NCBI RefSeq assembly: GCF_012241385.1
Contig: NZ_JAAVXB010000004.1
Location: 124,001 to 188,000, forward strand
Direction of reading: 5' to 3'
DNA length: 64,000 nucleotides
DNA from: Solimonas marina
GTDB taxonomy: Bacteria > Pseudomonadota > Gammaproteobacteria > Nevskiales > Nevskiaceae
A model generated the notes under the pieces. That model had not been told where the DNA came from. It worked only from the letters and a program-made list of their open reading frames with translations, and made no database searches. The stretch's first letter is position 1. The number at the start of each line of letters is the position of its first letter. Shown in pieces: positions 27,648 through 36,353 of the stretch. The translations under genes and the position numbers were made by a program.

Positions 27648-29555
27648 ATGTCCATCGAAATCACCTTCCCGGACGGCAACGTCAAATCGTTCGACGCGCC
27701 GGTTACCGGCCTTGCCATCGCCCAGGGCATCTCGCCTGGCCTCGCCAAGAAGGCGGCGGTCATCAAGGTCAATGACGAACTCTGGGATCTGACGCGGCCG
27801 ATCGACCGCAGCGCGTCGGTCAGCATCGTCACCCGCGACAAGCCCGAAGCGCTCGAAGTCATTCGCCATGACGCCGCGCATGTGCTGGCGCAGGCGGTGC
27901 AGGAACTGTTTCCGGGCACGCAGATCACCTTCGGTCCGGCGACCGAAGTCGGCTTTTACTACGACTTTGCGCGCGACACGCCGTTCACTGACGCCGACCT
28001 CGAATCGATCGAGGCGAAGATGCGCGAGATCGTCAAGCGCGATCTGCCGATCACCCGCGAGATCTGGCCGCGCGAGCAAGTGCTCGAGTTCTTCCAGACC
28101 ACCGGCGAGCGCTTCAAGGCCGAATGGGTCAGCGAGGGCATTCGCCCGGACGAGGAAATCAGCATCTATCGCCAGGGCGAGAAGTGGCTGGACATGTGCC
28201 TCGGCCCGCATCTGCCGTCGACCGGCAAGCTCGGCACCGCGTTCAAGCTGATTCGCGTCGGTGGCGTCTACTGGCGTGGCGATGCCCACAATGCGCAGCT
28301 GCAGCGCATCTACGGTGTGGCGTTCGCCACCGACGACGAGCTCAAGGCCTATCTCAAGCAGGTCGAGGAAGCCGAGAAGCGCGATCACCGCAAGCTGGCG
28401 CGTCAGCTCGACCTCTTCCATCAGCAGGAGGAGGCGCCGGGCATGGTGTTCTGGCACCCTAAGGGCTGGGCGATCTGGCAGGCCGTCGAGCAGTACGTGC
28501 GCGGCGTCTACCGCAAGTCCGGCTACCAGGAAGTGCGCGGCCCGCAGATCATGGACGTCAGCCTGTGGAAGAAGTCCGGTCACTGGGACAACTACCACGA
28601 CAACATGTTCTTCACCGAGTCGGAGAAGCGCACCTACGCGATCAAGCCGATGAATTGCCCGGGGCATGTGCAGATTTACAACGCCGGCCTGCATTCGTAT
28701 CGCGACCTGCCGATCCGCTACGCCGAATTCGGCGGCTGCCACCGCAACGAACCATCCGGCGCGCTGCACGGCATCATGCGCGTGCGCGCGTTCACGCAGG
28801 ACGATGGCCACATCTTCTGCACGCTGGAACAGGTCGAGGGTGAAGTCACGGCCTTCCACCAGCAGGCGATGCAGGTCTACCAGGACTTCGGCTTCGACGA
28901 CATCGCGGTCAAGCTGGCGCTGCGTCCGGACAAGCGGCTCGGTAGCGACGAAGCCTGGGATCGCGCCGAAAACGCCTTGCGTGCGGCGCTGCGCGCCGCC
29001 GGCGTGGCCTGGGAAGAGTTGCCGGGCGAGGGTGCGTTCTACGGGCCGAAGATCGAGTACCACATGAAGGATTCGATCGGCCGTAGCTGGCAGGTCGGCA
29101 CCATGCAGTTCGATCCGATGATGCCCGAGCGCCTCAACGCCGAATACATCGACGAACAGTCGCAGCGGCAGCGGCCGATCATGCTGCACCGTGCCATCGT
29201 CGGTTCGATGGAGCGCTTCATCGGCATCCTGATCGAGCATCACGCCGGCAGCCTGCCGTTCTGGCTGTCGCCGGTGCAGGCGGTGGTCGCACCGATCGTT
29301 TCCGACGCCGACGGCTATGCCGAGGAAGTCTGCGCGCTGCTCAAGGATGCCGGCCTGCGCGTCGAGACCGATCTACGCAACGAGAAGATCAACTACAAGA
29401 TCCGCGAACACGCCACGCAGAAGATTCCGGTCATCATCGTCGTCGGTCGCAAGGAGGCCGAGCAGCGCAGCGTGACGCTGCGCTTCCGCGGCGTCGATGC
29501 GCAGGAAACGCTGTCGCTCGACGAGGCCGTACAGCGCCTCAAGACGCTGCGCTGA
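27648..29555 (+). CDS. thrS: Threonyl-tRNA synthetase
   Basis: Class II synthetase charging tRNA-Thr, 635 residues (usual about 640). Order: TGS domain (1-62), editing domain with [17 protein letters not shown] (about 75-225), catalytic core with the zinc ligand Cys in [10 protein letters not shown] and motif 2 region [24 protein letters not shown], then the anticodon-binding domain ([12 protein letters not shown]). The ATG at 27648 begins the conserved [10 protein letters not shown]. In most gammaproteobacteria infC-rpmI-rplT follow; here an M23-type gene follows after eight bases, so the translation-gene operon is broken up. Confidence 0.97.
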   Translation: MSIEITFPDGNVKSFDAPVTGLAIAQGISPGLAKKAAVIKVNDELWDLTRPIDRSASVSIVTRDKPEALEVIRHDAAHVLAQAVQELFPGTQITFGPATEVGFYYDFARDTPFTDADLESIEAKMREIVKRDLPITREIWPREQVLEFFQTTGERFKAEWVSEGIRPDEEISIYRQGEKWLDMCLGPHLPSTGKLGTAFKLIRVGGVYWRGDAHNAQLQRIYGVAFATDDELKAYLKQVEEAEKRDHRKLARQLDLFHQQEEAPGMVFWHPKGWAIWQAVEQYVRGVYRKSGYQEVRGPQIMDVSLWKKSGHWDNYHDNMFFTESEKRTYAIKPMNCPGHVQIYNAGLHSYRDLPIRYAEFGGCHRNEPSGALHGIMRVRAFTQDDGHIFCTLEQVEGEVTAFHQQAMQVYQDFGFDDIAVKLALRPDKRLGSDEAWDRAENALRAALRAAGVAWEELPGEGAFYGPKIEYHMKDSIGRSWQVGTMQFDPMMPERLNAEYIDEQSQRQRPIMLHRAIVGSMERFIGILIEHHAGSLPFWLSPVQAVVAPIVSDADGYAEEVCALLKDAGLRVETDLRNEKINYKIREHATQKIPVIIVVGRKEAEQRSVTLRFRGVDAQETLSLDEAVQRLKTLR

Positions 29556-29563
29556 GGCAAGTC

Positions 29564-30424
29564 GTGACGGCACGCCTGCTGCGCGGTATTGCACTCGTGG
29601 TCGCCGCGCTGGTCGCGGCGACCGCGGTGCGCGCCGCCGAGCTGCCGTCCGGCATCAGTCTGCGCGGCAAGTGGACGCAGGGCGCGGTGCTGTTCGGCAA
29701 GGCCCCGGTCGGCACGCGAGTCTGGGTTGGTGGTCGCGAGCTGAAGCTGACGCCCGGTGGAAACTTTGTTTTCGGTCTCGACCGCGATGCGCCGCGCGAT
29801 GCGGTGCTGCGTGTGCAGATGGCGGGGCAGGCCGATCCACGCGACTACCACTACGCGGTCGAGCAGCGCCAGTACAAGATTCAACACATCGACAACCTGC
29901 CGGAAAAGATGGTGACGCCGCCGAAGGACGTCATCGACCGCATCATCGCCGATGCCAACGAGGTCAAGGCGGTGCGGCAGATCGAAACCGATGGCACCGG
30001 CTTTCTGCAGCCCTTCATCTGGCCGGCGCGCGGGCGCATCTCCGGCGTGTTCGGCAGCCAGCGCATTCTCAATGGCCAGCCCAAGCAGCCGCACTACGGC
30101 GTCGATGTCGCGGTGCCGGTCGGCACCAAGGTCCACGCGCCGGCCGACGGTGTCGTCGTGCTGGCCGAGCCGAATCTGTACTACACCGGCGGCACGCTGA
30201 TGGTCGACCACGGCTATGGGCTGCAGTCGGCGTTTCTGCATCTGTCCAAGCTGCTCGTGAAAAAGGGCCAGCACGTCAAGCAGGGCGACGTCATCGCCCT
30301 GTCGGGCATGAGCGGCCGGGCCACCGGCCCGCATTTGGACTGGCGCGTGAACTGGTTCGACGAGCGCGTCGACGCGCAGATGCTGGTGCCGCCGATGTCG
30401 TCGGCGACTCCGATTCAGCACTAA
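29564..30424 (+). CDS. M23 (LytM-type) peptidase-family exported protein
   Basis: A 286-residue exported protein with signal peptide cut near VRAA (residue 25), a beta-rich N-terminal domain (about 28-110) and a C-terminal LytM domain (about 150-275). LytM residues: H177 and D181 in PHYGVDVAVP, H226 in FLHLSKL, and the last motif reads H257-L-D259-W. In canonical M23 peptidases that motif is HxH and the second His binds zinc, so Asp replaces a metal ligand. It may bind metal differently or act as a non-catalytic murein hydrolase activator. GTG start at 29564, eight bases after thrS, probably cotranscribed. Confidence 0.82.
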   Translation: MTARLLRGIALVVAALVAATAVRAAELPSGISLRGKWTQGAVLFGKAPVGTRVWVGGRELKLTPGGNFVFGLDRDAPRDAVLRVQMAGQADPRDYHYAVEQRQYKIQHIDNLPEKMVTPPKDVIDRIIADANEVKAVRQIETDGTGFLQPFIWPARGRISGVFGSQRILNGQPKQPHYGVDVAVPVGTKVHAPADGVVVLAEPNLYYTGGTLMVDHGYGLQSAFLHLSKLLVKKGQHVKQGDVIALSGMSGRATGPHLDWRVNWFDERVDAQMLVPPMSSATPIQH

Positions 30425-30443
30425 TCCCACCCCAGCGGGTTTG

Positions 30444-30460
30444 CGCTTCGAGTCGAAGCG
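30444..30460. repeat. Perfect 17-bp near-palindrome downstream of the M23 gene
   Basis: CGCTTCGA-G-TCGAAGCG, two 8-base arms around one base, lying 20 bases after the M23 stop and 29 bases before the Fur box. It has no T-run directly after it. It could be a weak terminator or a dimeric regulator site. Confidence 0.4.
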
Positions 30461-30488
30461 TCACGAAGTGTCTCGATTTTGCTTTTAC

Positions 30489-30503
30489 TGAAAATGATTC
30501 TCA
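30489..30503 (+). promoter_or_regulatory. Fur box upstream of the siderophore receptor gene
   Basis: TGAAAATGATTCTCA matches the 7-1-7 Fur consensus TGATAATNATTATCA at 12 of 14 defined positions. The surrounding sequence is AT-rich in an otherwise GC-rich region, and the receptor gene starts 120 bases downstream, so iron repression of that gene is likely. Confidence 0.8.
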
Positions 30504-30622
30504 TATAGACTTTCATTGTTGTCCGTACCCAGTCATCAACAAGCCAGGTCCTCGGACGGGGTGAGGCGCCGGCGGCATGCCGGTGCGCTTGCGATGAATA
30601 ATCAACAGGGAGCGCGTACGTA

Positions 30623-32974
30623 ATGAAGTTCCGTCTCAGTCCGATTGCGGTGGCCATGCTGGCGATCCACGCCATGCCGGCGGTGGCACAGCAATCGTCG
30701 ACGTCCACGACGAGTGATGAGCCGTCCAAGGATCAGGCCACACAGCTCAGCGGGGTCAAGGTCGAAGCCGATGTCGAAGCGACCAGCCCCTACAAGGCCG
30801 ATGCCGTGCAGTCACCGAAGTTCACCCAGCCGCTGCGCGATACGCCGCAGACGATTCAGGTGATCACCAAAGAGCTGTTCAACCAGCAGGGCGCCACGTC
30901 GCTGACCGAGGCGCTGCGCAACAGCCCGGCGGTCGGTACGTTCTATGCCGGCGAGAACGGCTCGACGACTACAGGCGACACCATTTACATGCGTGGGTTC
31001 GACGCCTCGAGCAGCATCTTCGTCGACGGTGTGCGCGATCTGGGTTCGGTGACCCATGATTTGTTCAACATCGATCAGGTCGAGGTGGAAAAAGGGCCGG
31101 CCGGAACCGACAACGGTCGTACGTCGCCGTCGGGCGCCATCAATCTGGTCACCAAGCAGGCGAATCTCGACAACGCGATCTCCGGGACGCTGACGACCGG
31201 CACCGACGGGCAGCACCGCGCGACCGCTGATCTCAATCAACGGCTCGACGCCATCCCGGGAGCGGCACTGCGTCTGAACGTGCTGTGGCAGGACAGCGAT
31301 GTTGCCGGACGCGACCACGTCAACAATTCACGTAGCGGCATCGCACCGTCGCTGGGCTTCGGGCTCAATACCGATACGCGTGCCTATATCGATTTGTTCT
31401 ACGTCAAACAGAACAACGTGCCCGACGGCTTCGTGCCGACCATCGGCTTGCCGACGTGGACGCCGCAGACCGGCGAAGAGGCGCTGGTCGGTCATCCGGT
31501 CGACTCGAGCAACTATTACGGCACGCGTTACGACCACGACGACGATACGTCGAAGATGGCGACGCTGCGGCTCGAACACGACTTCTCGGAGAAGCTGAAG
31601 GTTCGCAACATCGCACGCTGGGGCGAAACCTCCCAAGACTACATGCTGACGTCCTTCATGGGCACCAGCGCGAATGTCACGACCTCCAATCCCGACGATC
31701 CGAGCGACCTGTCGGCCTACACGTTGGCGCGCAGCAATCTCAACACAAAGGATCAGATCAACAAGATCCTGACGGATCAGCTGAATCTGACTTATGAGTT
31801 CGAAACCGGCCTGATCAAGCACAGCCTGAGCACGGGCTTGGAAGTGACGCGCGAAGAGCTTTACTCGCATGATGTCAGTGCCAGCGGGGTTTCGGCAGCG
31901 AACCTCTATGACCCGGATTGGAACGATGTCGGCACTCTGACCGTGACGCGCCCTGGTTCGAGAAGTCACGGCAGGACTGACACCGAATCGGCCTACGCGT
32001 TCGATACGTTGAAGTTTTTCGAAGATCGCTTGCTGGTGACCGGCGGTGTGCGCTTCGATCATTACAAGACCGATTACCTGGCGACAGGCGTCTGCAACAC
32101 TGAGGGCTACGGCGTCAATTCCCGCCGTACCATCTACTGCAACGGCGCGGATCTTGGCGACATTGTCACCTCGGCTGACGCGAGCGATAGCGATACGCTG
32201 TTCAACTGGAAGCTCGGCGTGGTCTACAAGCCTGTCGAAGCGGCGAGCCTCTATGCCGACTACGCCTTGGCGCAGCAGCCGCCGGGCGGGTCGAACTTCC
32301 AGCTCGCGGCCGCCAGCGACACGTCGCTTTCGGCAAACAGCATCAACGCCGATCCGCAAAAGACCAAGACCGCCGAGTTGGGCGCGAAATGGGATGCGCT
32401 CGACGGCCTGCTGTCGCTGAATGGGGCACTGTTCCGCACGGAGGTCTCGAACGAGATCAATTCCGATGATCTGGACGAGAACGGCGCGCCGACGCAGACC
32501 GGCAAGAAGCGGGTCCAGGGTGTCGAGCTTTCGGCGGTTGGCAACATCACCGAAAACTGGTCGATCTCGGCTGGCTATACCTATCAGAAGACCAAGATCG
32601 AGGACGGCCCGACCGTCACGTCCGATGGCTCGTCGAATCTGACGTACACGCCGAAGGATGCCTTCACCAGCTGGACGACGTATCGACTGCCATACGGCGT
32701 CACCATCGGTGGCGGTGCGCGCTATGTCGCCGGCCTGCACAAGGGCAGCGACGGTGGCGACACCGCGGGTGGCGGCGCGACGCCGTCCAGCACCTCGTCC
32801 TACACGGTCTGGGATGCGGTCGCATCCTACGACGTGAGCCGCAACTTCACGCTGCGTGCGAACGCGTACAACGTGTTTGACAAGGACTACATCGCGGCTA
32901 TCAACAAGAGCGGCTATCGCTACCAGCCGGGAACGCCGCGCACGTTCCTGTTCAGTGCCGATTTCCGCTTCTGA
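30623..32974 (+). CDS. TonB-dependent siderophore receptor, catecholate type (Fiu-like)
   Basis: Outer-membrane receptor of 783 residues. Signal peptide ends at AVAQQ (about residue 22); a TonB-box-like QLSGVKVEA lies at about 41-49; the plug runs to about residue 180 (DTPQTIQVITKELFNQQGATSLTEAL, YMRGFDASSSIFVDGVRD, VEKGPAGTDNGRTSPSGAINLVTK) and the barrel ends in SADFRF. The plug motifs and the adjacent PiuC-type hydroxylase match the Fiu/PiuA group, which takes up iron bound to monomeric catechols and is a route for catechol-linked beta-lactams; substrate is inferred. GGGAG lies about ten bases before the ATG. A Fur box lies upstream. Confidence 0.9.
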   Translation: MKFRLSPIAVAMLAIHAMPAVAQQSSTSTTSDEPSKDQATQLSGVKVEADVEATSPYKADAVQSPKFTQPLRDTPQTIQVITKELFNQQGATSLTEALRNSPAVGTFYAGENGSTTTGDTIYMRGFDASSSIFVDGVRDLGSVTHDLFNIDQVEVEKGPAGTDNGRTSPSGAINLVTKQANLDNAISGTLTTGTDGQHRATADLNQRLDAIPGAALRLNVLWQDSDVAGRDHVNNSRSGIAPSLGFGLNTDTRAYIDLFYVKQNNVPDGFVPTIGLPTWTPQTGEEALVGHPVDSSNYYGTRYDHDDDTSKMATLRLEHDFSEKLKVRNIARWGETSQDYMLTSFMGTSANVTTSNPDDPSDLSAYTLARSNLNTKDQINKILTDQLNLTYEFETGLIKHSLSTGLEVTREELYSHDVSASGVSAANLYDPDWNDVGTLTVTRPGSRSHGRTDTESAYAFDTLKFFEDRLLVTGGVRFDHYKTDYLATGVCNTEGYGVNSRRTIYCNGADLGDIVTSADASDSDTLFNWKLGVVYKPVEAASLYADYALAQQPPGGSNFQLAAASDTSLSANSINADPQKTKTAELGAKWDALDGLLSLNGALFRTEVSNEINSDDLDENGAPTQTGKKRVQGVELSAVGNITENWSISAGYTYQKTKIEDGPTVTSDGSSNLTYTPKDAFTSWTTYRLPYGVTIGGGARYVAGLHKGSDGGDTAGGGATPSSTSSYTVWDAVASYDVSRNFTLRANAYNVFDKDYIAAINKSGYRYQPGTPRTFLFSADFRF

Positions 32975-32982
32975 CGTGACAC

Positions 32983-33020
32983 GCGGCGGGAGACGGGTGC
33001 TCCCGCCGCATTCGAATTTT
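32983..33020 (+). terminator. Terminator after the siderophore receptor gene
   Basis: Perfect 10-bp GC-rich stem (32983-32992 with 33000-33009) and a 7-base loop, followed by ATTCGAATTTT. The T-run is imperfect, so some read-through into the hydroxylase-tonB genes is possible. Confidence 0.7.
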
Positions 33021-33190
33021 CGGGATTTTGTGAACGCACGAGCATCCAGAATTCAGCGGCAGATGAGGGCGCCCATGGCGCACGGGTCAGGTCATGCCAT
33101 CGGCTTTCGTGAGCCCGGCAAGGCCGCTCGCCACAGCGATGCGGCGTGCCGTGGCATGAGCCGAAGTGCGCGCCTGGGCGGGATGCGCTG

Positions 33191-33877
33191 ATGCTGTTGC
33201 AGATCCCCAAGGTCCTCAGCGCGGAAGCCGTTCAGGCCGTTCGGCGGGCGCTCGAGCAGGCGGACTGGGCGGATGGCCGTGAGACCGTCGGCGTGCAAGG
33301 TGCGCAGGTCAAGCGCAACGAACAACTGCCTGACAGCTCGCCGCTGAAGGCCGAACTCGGTGCGCTGGTCCAGGCGGCACTCGATCGCCATCCGCTGTTT
33401 TTCGCAGCGGCCTTGCCGGTCCGCGTCATGCCGCCGCGCTTCAACCGGTATCAGAACGGCGGCACGTACGGATTTCATATCGACGGATCGGTGATGCGGG
33501 TGCAAGCGGCGGATCGTGCCGCCTACGTGCGGTCGGATATTTCGTGCACGTTGTTCCTCAACGAGCCGCAGGACTACGACGGCGGCGAGCTGGTCATCAG
33601 CGACACTTACGGCGAACACCGGATCAAGCTGCCCGCGGGCGACATGGTGTTGTATCCGTCGAGCAGTCTGCATCAGGTGACGCCGGTGACACGTGGTGCA
33701 CGACTGGCGTCGTTTTTCTGGGTGCAGAGCATGGTTCGCGATGACGCGCATCGGCGGCTGCTGTTTGAAATGGATACGACGATCGAAAGCCTGCGGCGCA
33801 GTGGCGCCGACGCCGCGGCCGTGCTGCGGCTGACTGGCGTTTATCACAACCTGCTGCGTGGCTGGGCCGAGGTCTGA
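33191..33877 (+). CDS. piuC: PKHD-type Fe(II)/2-oxoglutarate hydroxylase (PiuC/YbiX family)
   Basis: Cytosolic dioxygenase of 228 residues. The iron facial triad is visible: H96 and D98 in GFHIDGS and H161 in SSSLHQVTPV, with the 2-oxoglutarate-binding R171 in GARLASFFW. Family members (PiuC in Pseudomonas, YbiX in E. coli) are encoded next to Fiu/PiuA receptors and respond to iron; the in-vivo substrate is not settled. The ATG at 33191 begins the conserved MLLQIPKVLS. One base separates its stop from the tonB start. Confidence 0.92.
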   Translation: MLLQIPKVLSAEAVQAVRRALEQADWADGRETVGVQGAQVKRNEQLPDSSPLKAELGALVQAALDRHPLFFAAALPVRVMPPRFNRYQNGGTYGFHIDGSVMRVQAADRAAYVRSDISCTLFLNEPQDYDGGELVISDTYGEHRIKLPAGDMVLYPSSSLHQVTPVTRGARLASFFWVQSMVRDDAHRRLLFEMDTTIESLRRSGADAAAVLRLTGVYHNLLRGWAEV

Positions 33878-33878
33878 G

Positions 33879-34547
33879 ATGGCAGCCGTCATTGCCACTG
33901 CGCCACATTATCTGGGACGCCCGCGGCCAGCGGGCGCGCCGCAATGGCTGGCGCTGGCGCTGATCGTCGGCCTGCATACCGTTGCGCTGGCGGCACTGTT
34001 CGCCGCGCACGCGGCGCCACCGAAGCCGGCACAACCGCCGCGGACCATGATGGTGTCGTTCGTTACGGAGCAACCCAAACCGACGCCACCCGCGCCGCCG
34101 CCGCCGAAACGGTCCGAGCCGCCGAAACCGAAGCCGAAGATGATCGCGACGCCTAAACCGAGCCCGTCGCCGATTGTCGCGCCGCCGATCGACAAGCCCC
34201 CGCCGCCGGATTCCGCGCCCAAGGTCGAGGAGGTGCCGCCCGCGCCGCCTCAGGTCGTGCCACCGAACTTTGTGGCGGCCTATCTCAACAACCCGGGGCC
34301 GCGTTATCCGCACCTGTCGGTTCAGATGCGCGAGCAGGGCACCGTGCTGCTTCTGGTGTTGGTCGACGCCAATGGGCGTGCGCAGAAAGTCACCGTCAAG
34401 ACCAGCAGCGGCCACTCACGCCTCGACGATGCCGCAGTCGACGTCGTGCGTCAGCGCTGGCGCTTCGTGCCGGCCAAGCAAGGTGACCAGAACGTCGCCG
34501 CCTGGGTCGAGATTCCCATCACCTTCGAACTGAAGCACAGACACTAG
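33879..34547 (+). CDS. tonB: TonB energy-transducing protein
   Basis: Inner-membrane anchored periplasmic protein of 222 residues that links ExbBD to outer-membrane receptors. One N-terminal helix (about 22-45, with the SxxxH-type face reduced to GLHTVAL), a rigid Pro/Lys-rich spacer (about 48-128, PKPTPPAPPPPKRSEPPKPKPK), and the C-terminal receptor-contacting domain (about 130-222) with YPHLSVQMREQGTVLLLVLVDANGRA and a VRQRWRFVPAK stretch. It starts one base after the hydroxylase stop and lies ten bases ahead of exbB, so the four genes form one operon. Confidence 0.93.
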   Translation: MAAVIATAPHYLGRPRPAGAPQWLALALIVGLHTVALAALFAAHAAPPKPAQPPRTMMVSFVTEQPKPTPPAPPPPKRSEPPKPKPKMIATPKPSPSPIVAPPIDKPPPPDSAPKVEEVPPAPPQVVPPNFVAAYLNNPGPRYPHLSVQMREQGTVLLLVLVDANGRAQKVTVKTSSGHSRLDDAAVDVVRQRWRFVPAKQGDQNVAAWVEIPITFELKHRH

Positions 34548-34557
34548 AGACCCTCAC

Positions 34558-35301
34558 ATGGACGCAACGCAAGCACTGGGCGTCAGCCATTTCGTCGTGC
34601 ATGCCGACGGCGTGGCCAAAGCCATACTCGTCATCATGCTGATCGCATCGATCGTCAGCTGGTATCTGATCGTCACCAAGGCGATCGGCAATCTGCGGGC
34701 GCGCCGCCGCAGCGCACGCTTTCTTGATTTCTTCTGGAATGCGCCGTCGCTGAATGAGGTGGCGATCAAGCTCGAGAGCGATCATCCGGATGAGCCGTTC
34801 TCGCATCTGGCCTATCACGGCATCGCCGCGGTGCGCCACCACGAGCGTTATGGTGCCAATCGTCTCAACGAGGCCGGCAGTGCCAGCGACTTCGTCACGC
34901 GCACGCTGCGCAAGACCATTGACGAGGAGACGGCGCAGATGGAATCGGGGCTGACGATTCTGGCCTCGATTGGCTCGACGGCCCCATTCGTGGGCTTGTT
35001 CGGCACGGTCTGGGGTATTTATCACGCGCTGCTGGCGATCGGCGTGTCCGGCGTCGGCACGCTCGACAAGGTGGCCGGGCCGGTCGGCGAAGCGTTGATC
35101 ATGACGGCGATCGGTCTGGCCGTCGCGATCCCGGCGGTGCTGGGCTACAACTTCATTGTCCGTGCCAATCGCGTCACGCTGGCGCAGCTCGATGCGTTTG
35201 CGCACGATCTGTTCACCTTCCTCGGCACCGGCGCCAAGATCGAGCCACAGGCATCGCCGAACGTGACGCCGCTCAATCCGACGCTGTCGACGAGAGGCTG
35301 A
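34558..35301 (+). CDS. exbB: ExbB, proton-channel subunit of the TonB system
   Basis: Inner-membrane protein of 247 residues (MotA/TolQ/ExbB family), pentameric core of the proton-driven motor. Three helices: residues about 18-42, 130-160 and 180-205; the second contains LASIGSTAPFVGLFGTVWGIYHAL with the conserved Gly/Thr channel residues. The neighbouring tonB identifies it as ExbB rather than TolQ. The exbD start follows one base after its stop. Confidence 0.93.
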   Translation: MDATQALGVSHFVVHADGVAKAILVIMLIASIVSWYLIVTKAIGNLRARRRSARFLDFFWNAPSLNEVAIKLESDHPDEPFSHLAYHGIAAVRHHERYGANRLNEAGSASDFVTRTLRKTIDEETAQMESGLTILASIGSTAPFVGLFGTVWGIYHALLAIGVSGVGTLDKVAGPVGEALIMTAIGLAVAIPAVLGYNFIVRANRVTLAQLDAFAHDLFTFLGTGAKIEPQASPNVTPLNPTLSTRG

Positions 35302-35302
35302 C

Positions 35303-35731
35303 ATGGCATTCGGGAGTTTCAGCGGCAATCGTAGTGCGGCGCCGATGGCGGAGATCAACGTGATTCCGCTCGTCGACATCATGCTGGTCCTGCTGGTGAT
35401 CTTCATCATCACCGCACCGTTGTTGACCAATGCGGTGAAGATCGATCTGCCGAAGGCGTCGAGCGAGCCGAATGTCACGCAGGTCGACAACGTGCAGCTG
35501 GCGATCGACGCCGACGGGCAGCTGTATTGGGATGGCGAGAAGATCGACCGTGCGACCTTGCTGGTGCGCCTGCACGACGCCGCGCAGCGGCAGCCCGAAC
35601 CCGAGCTGCATCTGCGCGCCGATCACGACACGCGCTACGAAGTGATTGCCGAGGTCATGAGCGAGGCTGGCAAGGCCGGCCTGACCAAGATCGCTTTCGT
35701 GACCGACCCGTCGCCGTCTCCAGCGCCCTGA
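35303..35731 (+). CDS. exbD: ExbD, proton-channel subunit of the TonB system
   Basis: Inner-membrane protein of 142 residues with one helix and a periplasmic domain. The essential membrane aspartate is D25 in INVIPLVDIMLVLLVIFI. Two ExbD chains sit in the ExbB pentamer and use proton flow to drive TonB. Last gene of the hydroxylase-tonB-exbB-exbD operon; no strong terminator is seen in the 209 bases before hinT, which converges from the other strand. Confidence 0.93.
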   Translation: MAFGSFSGNRSAAPMAEINVIPLVDIMLVLLVIFIITAPLLTNAVKIDLPKASSEPNVTQVDNVQLAIDADGQLYWDGEKIDRATLLVRLHDAAQRQPEPELHLRADHDTRYEVIAEVMSEAGKAGLTKIAFVTDPSPSPAP

Positions 35732-35940
35732 GCGAACGGCCGGCTGGCGGTTGAGGTGGGCCGGAACCAGGCGCGGTGCCCGTGCCAGCCGCGGGGCACG
35801 TACTGCTTAACGGCGCCCGACCGTCGTTTCTGACCGGCTCGGTTCGCGATCGAGGTATGGCTAGGCGGGGCCAATGGCCCCGAGTGGAGCGGGACCCCGG
35901 CCAGGGTAAGTCCATCGGACCTTTCCTGGCGTCGCCGGTT

Positions 35941-36282
35941 TCATCCCGGGGGCCACTTGAACGGGCGGCCGGCGAGGATGTGAATGTGCAGGTGGAATAC
36001 CGACTGGCCGACCGCCGCGCCGTTGTTGACGGCGAGCCGGAAGGCGTCGGCATAGCCACCCGCGGCGGCGATGCGCGGCGCCGTCAGCAGTAGATGGCCC
36101 AGCAGGGCCTGATCACCCGCGTCAGCGTTCATCAGCATCGTGATCGGCTTGCGTGGCACGAGCTGGACGTGAAACGGCGCCTGCGGGTTGATGTCCTTGA
36201 AGGCCACGCACAGTTCGTCCTCGTAGACGATTTCGGCGGGGATTTCGCGGTCGCAGATCTTCTCGAACAGGGTTTTGCTCAT
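35941..36282 (-). CDS. hinT: HIT-family nucleotide hydrolase (HinT)
   Basis: Cytosolic phosphoramidase of 113 residues hydrolysing adenosine 5'-phosphoramidates. The HxHxH motif is H97-L-H99-I-H101 in SVFHLHIHILAGR; the N-terminal LFEKICDREIPAEIVYEDE is typical of bacterial HinT. The ATG at 36282 begins the conserved protein; an upstream extension of 26 residues is open but unlike the family. Divergent from msbA with 71 bases between start codons. Confidence 0.93.
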   Translation of the reverse strand: MSKTLFEKICDREIPAEIVYEDELCVAFKDINPQAPFHVQLVPRKPITMLMNADAGDQALLGHLLLTAPRIAAAGGYADAFRLAVNNGAAVGQSVFHLHIHILAGRPFKWPPG

Positions 36283-36353
36283 CGGTGATTCCGGTGCGCT
36301 GTGTCGGTCTTGGTTGACTGATAGCATACCGGCTGCCTCAGATAACGACCGAA

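Noticed and set aside
35732-35940. GC-rich hairpins after exbD considered as a tRNA or terminator
   Set aside because: Stems are short, no T-run follows, and no cloverleaf with a proper T-loop could be drawn.
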